Source: Candidatus Sungbacteria bacterium RIFCSPLOWO2_01_FULL_47_32 (GTDB lineage Bacteria > Patescibacteriota > Minisyncoccia > Sungbacterales > GWA2-42-14). From it: a stretch of 36,140 nt of DNA. The notes beneath the pieces were generated by a model. It had not been told where the DNA came from, did no database searches, and worked only from the letters and a program-made list of their open reading frames with translations. A program made the position numbers and the translations under genes. Positions 23,535-31,768 of the stretch are shown in pieces (position 1 is the first letter of the stretch; the number at the start of each line of letters is the position of its first letter). The DNA is taken from assembly GCA_001820685.1 (NCBI GenBank), contig MHQP01000013.1, positions 1 through 36,140 on the forward strand, given 5' to 3'.

Positions 23535-25265
23535 GTGGAAGGGAAACATTTTGAGAAAATCGTTTCGTGGAGATTTCGGCTTGTATTCGGCCTTTTTCTT
23601 TTGCTCGCGGTCATCATTTTGACGCGGATTTTTTATATTTCCGTTATCAAGCATGATGATTACTCCGCCATCGCCGACCGCCAGCACCGCCTGCGGGAAG
23701 TACTGCCCGCAAGGCGGGGGAGCATTTTTTTTCAAGACCGGTTTGGGAATGAAAAAATAGCCGCTTTTTCTTCCGATACCTATGACCTGTCCGTGTCTCC
23801 AAAATCAATAAAAGACCCCCTGGACGTTGCACATAAGCTCGCGGTGCTTTTTAATAAAATACCGGCGGATTATTTGCCTAAACTTCAAAAACCCGACGAT
23901 CCGTTCGAGATAGTTGAGAAGAATGTTTCTGTTGAGATGGCGGACGCCATTGACGAGGCAAAAATTCCGACCCTTTCGTTCCTTCCTTCCACTCAGCGTA
24001 TATATCCCGGCAGAAGGCTTGGCGCGTCAGTCCTTGGGTTTATTGGCTACAAGGATAACGACGTAACGGGGCTGTATGGGATTGAGAAAAAGTTCCAAAA
24101 GGAAATGACCGGAACCTCGGGGCTTTTCGAAGGCGATAAGGACGCATCAGGATTTTGGGTAGCGCTTGGACAGCGGAATGTGCAGAACGCGGTGAACGGG
24201 TCTGATCTTGTTCTCACGGTTGACTACAACATTCAGGAGCGGCTCGCGGCCGAGCTTTCAAAGGTTAAAGAGAAGTGGGGTGCTGATTCAGGGCTTGCTG
24301 TGGTGATTGAACCAAAGACCGGAAAAATTTTAGCCCTTGCGACCGACCCCGACTTTGACCCGAACGAGTATTTCAAAGAAAAAAATTACCAGGTATTTAA
24401 AAACCCAGCGGTGGAGTCCACCTATGAGCTTGGTTCCGTCATGAAGCCGGTAACAATGGCGGCAGGCATTGATACGGGGGTCCTGAACCCTGACACAAAA
24501 TATGAGGATTCGGGGAAAGTGAAAATCGGCAGTTATACGATACAGAATTTTGATCAGCAGGCGCATGGCGTCAATACCATGACACAGGTGCTTGAAAAAT
24601 CCCTCAACACAGGCGCGGTGTTTGCGGGGCGCCTCGTTGGGAAGGAAAATTTTAAGAAGTACATTAGCGGTTTTGGGTTTGGTTCGCTTCTTGGCACGGA
24701 CCTTCCCGGAGAGGTTCCTGGAAACATTTCGAATCTTAATTTTAACCGCGATATTGATTACGCGACCGCATCGTTCGGGCAAGGAATTGCCGCAACCCCG
24801 CTCCAGATGGCATCAGCCATGGGAGCGATCGCAAACAACGGGAAGCTCATGCGGCCGTACATCGTTGAAAAAATAAGAAATCCTGACGGGGAAGAAGCGG
24901 TAACGACCCCAGAAGTTATTCGCCAGGCAATACGCCCGGAAACAAGTGAAACGCTCTCAAAAATGCTCGTTTCGGTCGTTCGGAACGGCTTTGAGGGACA
25001 TGCCATTATCAAAGGGTATTTCATTGCGGCAAAAACCGGTACCGCGCAAATTTCATCGAATGATCGCAAGGGGTACACAGGAGAGTTCATTCACACGTTC
25101 ATCGGATACGCTCCGGCGTTTAACCCACGATTTCTCATCTATGTTCAGCTGAATAAGCCTCGGGGCAATATATTCGCGGCCAACACCTTAACGACGACAT
25201 TCCATACCCTGACAGAATATTTGCTGAATTACTTTGAAGTGCCGCCGGATGAACCGCTCAAGTAA
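23535..25265 (+). CDS. ftsI: Penicillin-binding protein 2/FtsI-type transpeptidase
   Basis: 576 residues with a GTG start, supported by the promoter 6 nt upstream. A membrane helix (about 13-33) precedes the PBP dimerization domain (about 50-200, including 'RQHRLREVLPARRGSIF'). The transpeptidase domain follows with all three active-site motifs: SVMK (Ser301, Lys304), SLN (356-358) and KTG (500-502). There are no visible PASTA repeats. It cross-links septal peptidoglycan outside the membrane. Its place in the dcw cluster argues for FtsI rather than the elongation enzyme. Confidence 0.9.
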   Translation: MEGKHFEKIVSWRFRLVFGLFLLLAVIILTRIFYISVIKHDDYSAIADRQHRLREVLPARRGSIFFQDRFGNEKIAAFSSDTYDLSVSPKSIKDPLDVAHKLAVLFNKIPADYLPKLQKPDDPFEIVEKNVSVEMADAIDEAKIPTLSFLPSTQRIYPGRRLGASVLGFIGYKDNDVTGLYGIEKKFQKEMTGTSGLFEGDKDASGFWVALGQRNVQNAVNGSDLVLTVDYNIQERLAAELSKVKEKWGADSGLAVVIEPKTGKILALATDPDFDPNEYFKEKNYQVFKNPAVESTYELGSVMKPVTMAAGIDTGVLNPDTKYEDSGKVKIGSYTIQNFDQQAHGVNTMTQVLEKSLNTGAVFAGRLVGKENFKKYISGFGFGSLLGTDLPGEVPGNISNLNFNRDIDYATASFGQGIAATPLQMASAMGAIANNGKLMRPYIVEKIRNPDGEEAVTTPEVIRQAIRPETSETLSKMLVSVVRNGFEGHAIIKGYFIAAKTGTAQISSNDRKGYTGEFIHTFIGYAPAFNPRFLIYVQLNKPRGNIFAANTLTTTFHTLTEYLLNYFEVPPDEPLK

Positions 25266-25271
25266 AGAAAA

Positions 25272-25290
25272 AAGCCCAGAAAGGGCTTTG
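25272..25290 (-). terminator. Terminator of the phosphatase gene (minus strand)
   Basis: AAAGCCC (25272-25278) pairs with GGGCTTT (25284-25290). On the minus strand the stem is followed by TTTCTTT. It may also stop the convergent ftsI message. Confidence 0.75.
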
Positions 25291-25297
25291 GAGGTTA

Positions 25298-25831
25298 TTA
25301 CGGGTTTTGCGTAATGTATTCGATGAACCATGGCTGTTCTCGCCGCAATGCGGAGTAAGGCGGATAGTAGAGCGGAAGAGACTCTTTTCCAAGAAGCGTG
25401 AGGAACGACTGCAAAACTTCCGGGAGAGGAGCCGCGTAGGGGTGAGCCGTAAATGTATGCAGAAGAGCGGAATCAAAGTCGAGTCCCATCCACATGAGAT
25501 ACGTGATGACGAAAGACGCGGAACGCGAAACGCCAGCTCGGCAGTGGACAAAAACGCGTTCATTTTTTTCCGCGGCGTCTTTTACCCAAGGGAAAGCCGC
25601 TTTTACTAAATTTCCGTTTGGGTCTTCAAAAACAGCATCGGGAATTGGATAGATAATTTGTGCAATGCCGTTTTGAGCGCAGAACGCATGCGGTGGGCGA
25701 TGAAGAGGTTCGTTGGTAACCGAAACAATCCGCATAATGCCGAATTCGCGGAGAATTTTAGGGTTTGAAGCTGTTGTGGCATTTCCCAAATAGAGCGTAT
25801 CGGTTATCTTTGAGATGACGGAGCGCGCCAT
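25298..25831 (-). CDS. Dual-specificity protein phosphatase
   Basis: 177 residues. The active-site loop HCxxxxxR(S/T) is 'HCRAGVSRS' at 96-104, with nucleophile Cys97 and Arg103; Asp65 ('IPDAVFED') is a likely general acid. The start 'ISKITDTLYLGNATTA' and the 'YLMWMGLDFDSAL' helix after the loop are typical of DSPs. It should dephosphorylate Tyr/Ser/Thr in proteins, or possibly RNA or lipids. AAGGAG lies 5-6 nt before the ATG. It is inserted, on the opposite strand, between ftsI and murF. Confidence 0.9.
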   Translation of the reverse strand: MARSVISKITDTLYLGNATTASNPKILREFGIMRIVSVTNEPLHRPPHAFCAQNGIAQIIYPIPDAVFEDPNGNLVKAAFPWVKDAAEKNERVFVHCRAGVSRSASFVITYLMWMGLDFDSALLHTFTAHPYAAPLPEVLQSFLTLLGKESLPLYYPPYSALRREQPWFIEYITQNP

Positions 25832-25898
25832 GTGTTCTCCTTATAAAGGAACTATGTGCTGGAACTGTATCAAAAGAAAGCGGTTTATGCAAAAGAAA

Positions 25899-25915
25899 AA
25901 GCCTCATTATGAGGC
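25899..25915 (-). terminator. Terminator of the small membrane protein gene (minus strand)
   Basis: GCCTCA (25901-25906) and TGAGGC (25910-25915) with a 3-nt loop. On the minus strand a TTTTTCTTTT run follows. Confidence 0.8.
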
Positions 25916-25917
25916 GA

Positions 25918-26178
25918 CTACGCGTTGAACTTGAGGCCGAAACCGTAACCACTGGACAAGTTCTGGAGTACAGCAATGACAAGTGAAATCGGCCCGCCGA
26001 ATAAAGAAAAAAGAACTATTCCAAATCTTTCTATGCTAGAAATTTTGAAAACCTCCGGAATTAAGCCATATCTTTTTGTTAGATATCGGTCAAGACTGCA
26101 CAACCCGTGAATGACGGAGCCGTATGCATAAATTGCGCAAAGAACATGGAAAATGAGATAGGCAACAAGCAGGCTCAC
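25918..26178 (-). CDS. Small membrane protein, two transmembrane segments
   Basis: 86 residues from the GTG at 26178, chosen because GGAG lies 8 nt upstream; a GTG at 26199 would add seven residues. There is one hydrophobic helix at the N-terminus (about 2-22) and one near residues 52-72, with a basic loop between ('RYLTKRYGL'). No family is recognised. It has its own terminator and is divergent from murF. Confidence 0.6.
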   Translation of the reverse strand: MSLLVAYLIFHVLCAIYAYGSVIHGLCSLDRYLTKRYGLIPEVFKISSIERFGIVLFSLFGGPISLVIAVLQNLSSGYGFGLKFNA

Positions 26179-26246
26179 GGCATTTTCTCCACAATTCACT
26201 ACTCAATTTCGTAAAAATATAGTATCATGAGTTAATAAATTCATCA

Positions 26247-27560
26247 ATGCCGGAACAAATTTTACAATACATTCTAAACGTTCTTGCCCGCCTGACCCTG
26301 AAGCGCTACAGGCCGCTTATCATAGGGATCACGGGTTCGGTCGGCAAAACCTCGACAAAAGAGGCGATATTTTCCGTGCTCAAGAAAAAATACAACGTGC
26401 GAAGAAACGAGAAAAGCTTTAATACGGAGATAGGCCTTCCGCTTACAATTCTTGGCGCGAAAAATCACCATAGAAATATCATCGGCTGGGTGGTGGAAAT
26501 TTTAGTATCTTTCCTGAAAATCATATTTGTGCGTCGCTACCCCGAAGTGCTCATTTTAGAATATGGGGTGCAAAAGCCGAAAGACATGGACTACCTTGTC
26601 CGTCTTGCTCCGCCGTCAATTGCCGTTGTTACGGCAATCGGCGACATACCTGTTCATGTTGAATTTTTTGCGGGTCCGGAGGAGGTAGGCAGGGAAAAAG
26701 CAAAGCTGGTGGACTCCCTCCGGTTTACGGGGAATGCAGTACTGAACATTGACGATACGACCGTTCTTGACATGAAAGAAAGAACGCGGGCAAAAACCCT
26801 TACGTTCGGATTTGATGAACGCGCAGATTTTAGAATCTCCAATTATGAACTGCGCCTGAAGCACGAGGAAAAACAGAACACCGTTCCGGAGGGAATTGTG
26901 TTCAAAATAACATATCGTGGCAAAGTTATTCCTATCCGCCTGAACAACTGTTTCGGAAAACCGCAGGTGTATTCCGCAACCGCCGCCGCGGTTGTTGGCG
27001 TTATTCTAAGCATGAACCTTGTTGAAGTAGCCGAGGCACTTCTATTGTACGAGCCCCCGCCCGGGAGACTCCGGCTCCTTCCGGGAAACAAGGGTTCGTA
27101 TATTATTGATGACACATATAACGCCTCTCCGCAGGCGATGCGCGAGGCGCTTGAGCTTCTTAAGTCCCTTCCGGGCTCGCGCCGTATTGCCGTCTTAGGT
27201 GACATGCTTGAGATAGGAAAGTTTACCGAGCACGCGCACCGCGCGGTTGGGGAACAGCTGGCGGCGTTCGCCGATATACTTCTCACCGTCGGACCTCGTT
27301 CTAAATTTATTGCTGAAGAGGCAACGCTAAGGGGAATAAACAAAAAAGAGCGCTTACTTGACCCGAGGGATGTTTTTTCTTTTGACGACTCCCTAAGTGC
27401 TGGCAAAAAGCTTGATGAGCTCATAAAACCCGGCGATCTCATCCTTATTAAAGGTTCTCAATCCATGCGGATGGAGCATGTTGTGGAAGAAGTTATGGCT
27501 CATCCTGAAGATGCCGGGCGAATGCTCGTTCGCCAGGATAAATATTGGACAAAAAAGTAG
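26247..27560 (+). CDS. murF: UDP-N-acetylmuramoyl-tripeptide--D-alanyl-D-alanine ligase
   Basis: 437 residues. The Mur-ligase ATP loop is 'GITGSVGKTSTKE' (27-39, Lys34). 'KSFNTEIGLPLTIL', 'ILEYGVQKPKDMDYL', 'NIDDT' and the C-terminal 'YIIDDTYNASPQAMREALELL' with 'AVLGDMLEIG' fit MurF. It adds D-Ala-D-Ala to the UDP-MurNAc tripeptide in the cytoplasm. The N-terminal domain is shorter than in E. coli MurF, starting almost at the ATP-binding domain, which is seen in some related CPR proteins. A TATCAT box lies about 18 nt before the ATG. Confidence 0.88.
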   Translation: MPEQILQYILNVLARLTLKRYRPLIIGITGSVGKTSTKEAIFSVLKKKYNVRRNEKSFNTEIGLPLTILGAKNHHRNIIGWVVEILVSFLKIIFVRRYPEVLILEYGVQKPKDMDYLVRLAPPSIAVVTAIGDIPVHVEFFAGPEEVGREKAKLVDSLRFTGNAVLNIDDTTVLDMKERTRAKTLTFGFDERADFRISNYELRLKHEEKQNTVPEGIVFKITYRGKVIPIRLNNCFGKPQVYSATAAAVVGVILSMNLVEVAEALLLYEPPPGRLRLLPGNKGSYIIDDTYNASPQAMREALELLKSLPGSRRIAVLGDMLEIGKFTEHAHRAVGEQLAAFADILLTVGPRSKFIAEEATLRGINKKERLLDPRDVFSFDDSLSAGKKLDELIKPGDLILIKGSQSMRMEHVVEEVMAHPEDAGRMLVRQDKYWTKK

Positions 27561-27613
27561 AAATATGGTAATATTTTGGCATAGAAGCACCTTGCACAAA
27601 TGGGGCCTGGCCA

Positions 27614-29245
27614 ATGAGTGAAGAAGGGAAAATCGCCTTTTTTACACCAGAAATCGCAGTAGACAATTCTCTCTATACGTATAGTGGGGGCCTCGGTGTT
27701 TTTGCCGGAGGCTTTCTTATAGCGGCCTGTAAAATGGGCCTTCCGGTCGTTGGTGTAACCCTCCTTCCACGGCAGGGTTACTATGATCAGTATCTGAACG
27801 AAAATCAGAAGATGGGTGTCCGGTATGTGAATCGGACGTACGAAGGAATTCTCGAGCCGACAGGCGTGAAGTTCAAAATCCCGCTGTCCGGGTCGGAAGT
27901 GTGGATCGAAGTATTGAAACTGCCTGCTGGCAGATTCGGAACGACTGATATCTATTTCCTTGATTGCGACATTGAAGAGAACGATGCTCTTTCGCGTTCG
28001 AACACTCTTCAGCTCTATGGCGGTTCGCGCGATTCGGGAGCAAACATCGAGCGAAAGATAGCACAGTCCTTCATTCTGGGGCGGGGTGGGGTACGAGCGC
28101 TTGAGCTTCTGAATATTCCGGTTGAGCTTTATCACATCAACGAGTCGCATGCCGCATTTGCCGCTCTTGAGCTTCTCGAACGGGAACTTCAGCTCACGGC
28201 CGATCTCGAGACCGCGACCGAGGTGGTGCGTTCACAGGTTGTGTTTACGACGCATACCCCGGTACGCGCGGGAAATCCTGAATACGGAACCTATAGCGAC
28301 GGTATCCCGATGGTGCTCAAAATGGGAAGCTTTGGAAAGGAAATTACCAGTGAAGTGCTTCGCCGGGTCGGCGGAGAGCCGTTCAACATGACGGCGTCTT
28401 GCCTCCGGCTTTCGCGAAAGGCAAATGCCGTGTCTCAAAAGCACGGAGATGTCGCGCAGAAACTCTGGCATTGGGTTGAAGGCGCTTCGCCCATCATTGC
28501 AATCACCAACGGAACAAGCCGGGATTTCTGGCAAGCAGAATCGTTCCGCAACGCGAACACCGCCGAAGATATGCGTTTTGCAAAGAAGCAGGGAAAACGT
28601 GCAATGCTTCGCTTTATTGAAGAACATACTGGCAAGCACTTAAGCGAGAATATTTTTACGGTCGTATGGGCTCGGCGCTTTGCCGAATACAAGCGGCCTA
28701 AGCTTCTTTTTTCTGATATGGAGTGGCTCAAGTCGCGCCTGTCGGCAAATGCTCTTCAGGTTGTTATCGCGGGACGTCCTCACCCGGACGACTATGCAAT
28801 GATTGACGTGTGGAATTGGCTCTATAAACGCTCAACCGAACTGCCGAACCTCGTCGTTCTTGCGGGATATGATCTTGATATGAGCAAGATTTTGAAAGCG
28901 GGAGCCGATCTGTGGCTGAATACTCCGCGCTCTCCGGATGAAGCCTGCGGAACTTCGGGAATGTCTGCCGCGATGAACGGAGCCATCAATATGTCAACTC
29001 CCGACGGATGGATGCCGGAAGCAAATCCGGAGAACTGCTTCCTTTTCGGGGCGCGGTTTGCGGCCTCTGATCAGGATGCGTATGACGCTGAAAAGCTTCG
29101 GGATGCGCTTGACCAAGTCTTAGTGATGTACTTCACGCCCGGCGAGTGGTCCAAGCGTCAGCTTGCCGCGAAACTCGAAGCCGAGATGCGCTGGACGAGC
29201 GACAGGATGGTTTCGCAGTATCAGGAACTCCTATATAAAAAGTAA
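27614..29245 (+). CDS. Alpha-glucan phosphorylase-like (GT35) protein lacking the PLP lysine
   Basis: 543 residues. Family GT35 features: 'YSGGLGVFAGG' near the start, 'YHINESHAAFAALELLE', 'VVFTTHTPVRAGNPEY', 'ARRFAEYKRPKLLF' and 'EACGTSGMSAAMNG' (443-456). In glycogen and maltodextrin phosphorylases the last motif is GTSxMK, and that lysine holds pyridoxal phosphate; here the residue is Ser451 (codon TCT). Without PLP, phosphorolysis should not be possible by the known mechanism, so it may be a glycosyltransferase with another donor or a regulatory glucan-binding protein (inference). The length suits the short archaeal/bacterial alpha-glucan phosphorylases. A terminator follows. Confidence 0.8.
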   Translation: MSEEGKIAFFTPEIAVDNSLYTYSGGLGVFAGGFLIAACKMGLPVVGVTLLPRQGYYDQYLNENQKMGVRYVNRTYEGILEPTGVKFKIPLSGSEVWIEVLKLPAGRFGTTDIYFLDCDIEENDALSRSNTLQLYGGSRDSGANIERKIAQSFILGRGGVRALELLNIPVELYHINESHAAFAALELLERELQLTADLETATEVVRSQVVFTTHTPVRAGNPEYGTYSDGIPMVLKMGSFGKEITSEVLRRVGGEPFNMTASCLRLSRKANAVSQKHGDVAQKLWHWVEGASPIIAITNGTSRDFWQAESFRNANTAEDMRFAKKQGKRAMLRFIEEHTGKHLSENIFTVVWARRFAEYKRPKLLFSDMEWLKSRLSANALQVVIAGRPHPDDYAMIDVWNWLYKRSTELPNLVVLAGYDLDMSKILKAGADLWLNTPRSPDEACGTSGMSAAMNGAINMSTPDGWMPEANPENCFLFGARFAASDQDAYDAEKLRDALDQVLVMYFTPGEWSKRQLAAKLEAEMRWTSDRMVSQYQELLYKK

Positions 29246-29252
29246 AAATTCA

Positions 29253-29275
29253 AGCCGCATTCACGCGGCTCTTTT
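29253..29275 (+). terminator. Terminator after the GT35-like gene
   Basis: AGCCGC (29253-29258) and GCGGCT (29265-29270), 6-nt loop, then CTTTTG. Confidence 0.7.
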
Positions 29276-29382
29276 GTTATCGTACGTTACCCTAAAGGAA
29301 CCCGCGGCTGTAAGGTCGCGGAATCTCATTTCCCTTCTCCCTCACGTCTTACATACGCACGCGCTCATGCTTTCGTTATTTA

Positions 29383-29422
29383 TCTTACCTGCAAATGAAC
29401 GATCGGCCATTTTAAGGTAAGT
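29383..29422. promoter_or_regulatory. 40-bp dyad, site 1
   Basis: The CGATCG centre (29400-29405) lies in TGAACGATCGGCCA. The outer arms TCTTACC (29383-29389) and GGTAAGT (29416-29422) are concentric with it. The site is about 35 bp beyond the 3' end of the regulator gene. Confidence 0.6.
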
Positions 29423-29456
29423 TTGATATAAATAACAGCATTGATGGTTTTTTCAA

Positions 29457-29975
29457 TTACTTTGTTTCTGCGAGCGTTCCGCGCTTTTCAACGGAAAAGA
29501 TATGTATGTGTTTTCGCAAGGCAAGTAGGTCCAGGTCTTCAAAGAAATCTTCACGTAAAGGGGCAAATCCGACCCAAACGCTTTTTTGAAGCTGGGTATA
29601 TCCCAGTCCGAGCAATTCCTGGCGGATCCACCGGCGTTTTTTTCTCTCCGGCTCCGGAATATCATAGCTCACAATTCGCATGACGCCGTCCGTATGGGTG
29701 CCAGCAGGGGATTCTTGTTTCTGAATCGCTTTTCTCCCTTTTTGCGTGATGCGCCAAATTGCGTTTCTCGTTCTTCCTGTTCGCTCCACAAAACCCTCCT
29801 TATTTAATTTTGAAAGGATGGCCGAGAAACTTCTTCGTGAAAATTTACGATTATCTCGTGTATTAAGTAAGGTATGCCATACACGGGCTTGCGGATACTT
29901 AACGGGAAAAAAGCCATCAAGGGCAGCCTCGCCTAATTCAGCAATTTTTTTCAATATGAGGTGCCTCAGCTTCAT
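29457..29975 (-). CDS. Winged-helix/Cas2-like (PaaX-type) regulator
   Basis: 172 residues. The first 85 form a winged helix ('SRRSFSAILSKLNKEGFVERTGRTRNAIWRITQKG', read in two parts). Residues 99-165 form a Cas2-like ferredoxin fold: 'MRIVSYDIPE' (99-108, Asp105 at the Cas2 catalytic position) and 'QLQKSVWVG' (128-136). This is the domain order of PaaX-type repressors and of proteins annotated as Cas2 in CPR genomes. No CRISPR array or other cas gene is present. Dyad site 2 overlaps its predicted -35 box, which suggests autoregulation (inference). The effector and the target genes are unknown. Confidence 0.8.
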   Translation of the reverse strand: MKLRHLILKKIAELGEAALDGFFPVKYPQARVWHTLLNTRDNRKFSRRSFSAILSKLNKEGFVERTGRTRNAIWRITQKGRKAIQKQESPAGTHTDGVMRIVSYDIPEPERKKRRWIRQELLGLGYTQLQKSVWVGFAPLREDFFEDLDLLALRKHIHIFSVEKRGTLAETK

Positions 29976-29981
29976 ATGCCT

Positions 29982-30011
29982 ATATAACTATTGCCCACCT
30001 AACTATGTTAA
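29982..30011 (-). promoter_or_regulatory. Predicted promoter of the Cas2-like regulator gene
   Basis: On the minus strand: -35 TTAACA (30011-30006), 18-nt spacer, -10 TTATAT (29987-29982), ATG at 29975. The -35 lies inside the outer arm of dyad site 2. Confidence 0.5.
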
Positions 30012-30045
30012 CTAATAACGAACGATCGGTCAAAATGGGTTAACA
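30006..30045. promoter_or_regulatory. 40-bp dyad, site 2
   Basis: The outer arms TGTTAAC (30006-30012) and GTTAACA (30039-30045) are perfect inverted repeats. The core GAACGATCGGTC (30020-30031) is centred exactly between them at 30025.5. It covers the -35 region of the regulator promoter. Confidence 0.7.
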
Positions 30046-30121
30046 ATATCGAGGAAGAAGCTGCAAGCAAGATTGCTAGCCCAGCCAGGGCGGGTGTAAA
30101 TGTAGTCCGTAGTCCTCATGC

Positions 30122-30170
30122 TATAAGCAATGTTAACAGTAATTGAACGATCGGTCAATATTAGATAACA
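30122..30170 (+). promoter_or_regulatory. Extended -10 box with 40-bp dyad, site 3
   Basis: The outer arms TGTTAAC (30131-30137) and GATAACA (30164-30170) are concentric with core TTGAACGATCGGTCAA (30143-30158), centre 30150.5. An extended -10, TGC-TATAAG (30122-30127), lies just before it, so the site would cover the transcription start of a rightward transcript. Otherwise the stretch 29976-30348 holds no supported gene. Confidence 0.6.
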
Positions 30171-30258
30171 ATGGGTGGAGAGAACGTCTGAATGAGTGGG
30201 AGAGCACGATTGCAAGACACGTTATCTTGGGCATATGGCTAAAATGGGGTTTTCATGC

Positions 30259-30319
30259 TATACTGTTTTCGTTACGCCCTCATCGCCGTGTGGGTCGAGA
30301 GCAAATGTTTTTGCTCTCG
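30259..30319 (+). promoter_or_regulatory. tRNA-Glu promoter and leader hairpin
   Basis: An extended -10, TGC-TATACT (30259-30264), is followed by a leader with a perfect 10-bp hairpin: CGAGAGCAAA (30296-30305), TGTT loop, TTTGCTCTCG (30310-30319). GCCG (30285-30288) and CGGC (30325-30328) can close it further. There is no T-run, so it is not a standard terminator. Confidence 0.5.
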
Positions 30320-30348
30320 GTGGGCGGCTTACAACAGTTTGAAATTAT

Positions 30349-30420
30349 GCCCTTATCGTCTAGTGGTCAGGACGCCAGGTTCTCATCCTGGTAACCGGAG
30401 TTCGATTCTCCGTGAGGGCA
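30349..30420 (+). tRNA. tRNA-Glu (anticodon CTC)
   Basis: Acceptor GCCCTTA/TGAGGGC, anticodon stem CCAGG/CCTGG with loop TTCTCAT (anticodon CTC), T-arm CGGAG/CTCCG with TTCGATT, discriminator A. CCA is not encoded. Confidence 0.93.
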
Positions 30421-30467
30421 CAACACTGTGCGAGGTTCTAGGGACCGTGGAGGTAGTCTTGCGTGGG

Positions 30468-30488
30468 CGACCGAGGTGGTCGTTTTAT
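30468..30488 (+). terminator. Terminator after tRNA-Glu
   Basis: CGACC (30468-30472) and GGTCG (30478-30482) with a 5-nt loop, then TTTTATATTT. TATATT (30486-30491), 6 nt before the next ATG, could double as a -10 box. Confidence 0.6.
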
Positions 30489-30497
30489 ATTTGACCT

Positions 30498-31610
30498 ATG
30501 TCGGTTTTGGAAATTTTAAATGTAAGCTATAGTGAAGGTATGGATCAGTCGAAATATCGGAACAGGGTATACAAGGTTCTAGCCGAGCAAAAATTTATTG
30601 TTGGAGGCGCGGAAAGAAAAATTATCAAGGCACGCACCACGAACGGTCGCCGATATTTCTTCATGGTTGCGAAACGTATGGAGAAGAATAGGCCTATCGA
30701 ACGATTTATAAAGATACCGGAGAATAGCACCAAGAAACTGCTTTTACCATTCGAGCGACAGATAAAAATCGCTAAATATCTCAAAACGCATCATGTTATA
30801 AATACGAGGGGTGTTGTGGTGGCAAACTCTAATCCAAAGAAAGGGCTACCGTTTGCGATAATGGAGACGTTTCCGACAGGTCATTCCCGGATCGGATTCA
30901 TTGAGGAAAATAGGGGAGTTGAACTTTTGGGCAAAAGGGAGGCAGAAAAAACAATTGACCAACTTTATAAGTTCCATGCCGTTAAGATAGCGTCTTTACC
31001 TGGTGGCCTTAGGAAGGTCTTAAGAATCTACCCCGGGGACTGGCGCGGTTTTCGCCGCGAAGTTTTTCGTTATTTGAATAAAAGAGTGCGGCCCCTGGAT
31101 AGAAAGGGCAGGACGGAGCTGTTCCAAAAAGTTTTAGAGCGCCGTCTTGGGGCCAAGGAGATAAAAGAAAAAGTGAAAATACTAATGGCACGACTGGCGC
31201 CCACCATTGATTCAAAACAAAATCATGTTCCCGCGATCGTGCACGGCGATATGGCCCCGAATAATCTCTATGTTTTTAACTCCGGCGATGTCGAATTTTT
31301 GGATCTCGAATGGGTTGGAGTCTTTAAAAATAAAGCGATTGCAATGATTCTCGATTTTGGAAATCTGAGGGCGCGTGCATGGGGTAACGAGAAGTTCAGG
31401 AATTCTCTTGATGAAGCGCTTATTCGAATGTATTGCGCGCATGGACAAGAAAAACTTGGAAGGGCAATTGTTCAGTTAAGTATTCTACGTTCCCACGTTC
31501 AACTCTCAGGATTTTTTGAAAATTATCCGCTGGTAAAGCAGCGGGATTTGTTGCAGACGCGGCGAAGAAAATCAACCGAGCAGGATCTTATAAAAGTTTT
31601 TGATAGCTGA
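30498..31610 (+). CDS. Aminoglycoside phosphotransferase-fold (APH) kinase, substrate unknown
   Basis: 370 residues. The C-terminal half has the kinase signature 'VHGDMAPNNLYVF' (catalytic Asp in HGD, metal-binding Asn) followed by 'VEFLDLEWVG' with the metal-binding acidic residue. The N-terminal region has a lysine-bearing beta sheet ('RRYFFMVAKRM'). The APH/choline-kinase/fructosamine-kinase fold phosphorylates small molecules or sometimes proteins; nothing here fixes the substrate. It is a single gene between tRNA-Glu and a tRNA-like fragment, which raises the possibility of a small inserted cassette. It ends in TGA. Confidence 0.7.
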   Translation: MSVLEILNVSYSEGMDQSKYRNRVYKVLAEQKFIVGGAERKIIKARTTNGRRYFFMVAKRMEKNRPIERFIKIPENSTKKLLLPFERQIKIAKYLKTHHVINTRGVVVANSNPKKGLPFAIMETFPTGHSRIGFIEENRGVELLGKREAEKTIDQLYKFHAVKIASLPGGLRKVLRIYPGDWRGFRREVFRYLNKRVRPLDRKGRTELFQKVLERRLGAKEIKEKVKILMARLAPTIDSKQNHVPAIVHGDMAPNNLYVFNSGDVEFLDLEWVGVFKNKAIAMILDFGNLRARAWGNEKFRNSLDEALIRMYCAHGQEKLGRAIVQLSILRSHVQLSGFFENYPLVKQRDLLQTRRRKSTEQDLIKVFDS

Positions 31611-31612
31611 TC

Positions 31613-31645
31613 GGGGTCCTACAAAAGAAATTGGAAAGGGACCCC
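31613..31645 (+). other. Hairpin after the APH kinase gene
   Basis: GGGGTCC (31613-31619) pairs with GGACCCC (31639-31645) across a 19-nt loop. There is no T-run, so it is a weak terminator candidate or an RNA-stabilising structure. Confidence 0.4.
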
Positions 31646-31768
31646 AAAGAATGCTTGTAGGGCTTGACCACAGAAGGTCCGAGACCGAGGCGTGGCAAAT
31701 AGTTATGTCTGAGCCGCCTTGGCAACCGCCGAGGAGGTGGCCGGGAGGTGGTCATCATCCACTAAATA

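Noticed and set aside
25307-25609. 100-codon plus-strand frame opposite the phosphatase gene
   Set aside because: The minus-strand frame has the complete HCxxxxxRS phosphatase signature, a Shine-Dalgarno site and a terminator; the plus frame is its shadow.
29457-29975. CRISPR-Cas system, because of the Cas2-like protein
   Set aside because: No repeat-spacer array or other cas gene in the window, and the protein has an N-terminal winged helix as in PaaX-type regulators.
30143-30394. 83-codon plus-strand frame after dyad site 3
   Set aside because: It runs into tRNA-Glu and through the leader hairpin, and shows no protein-like features.
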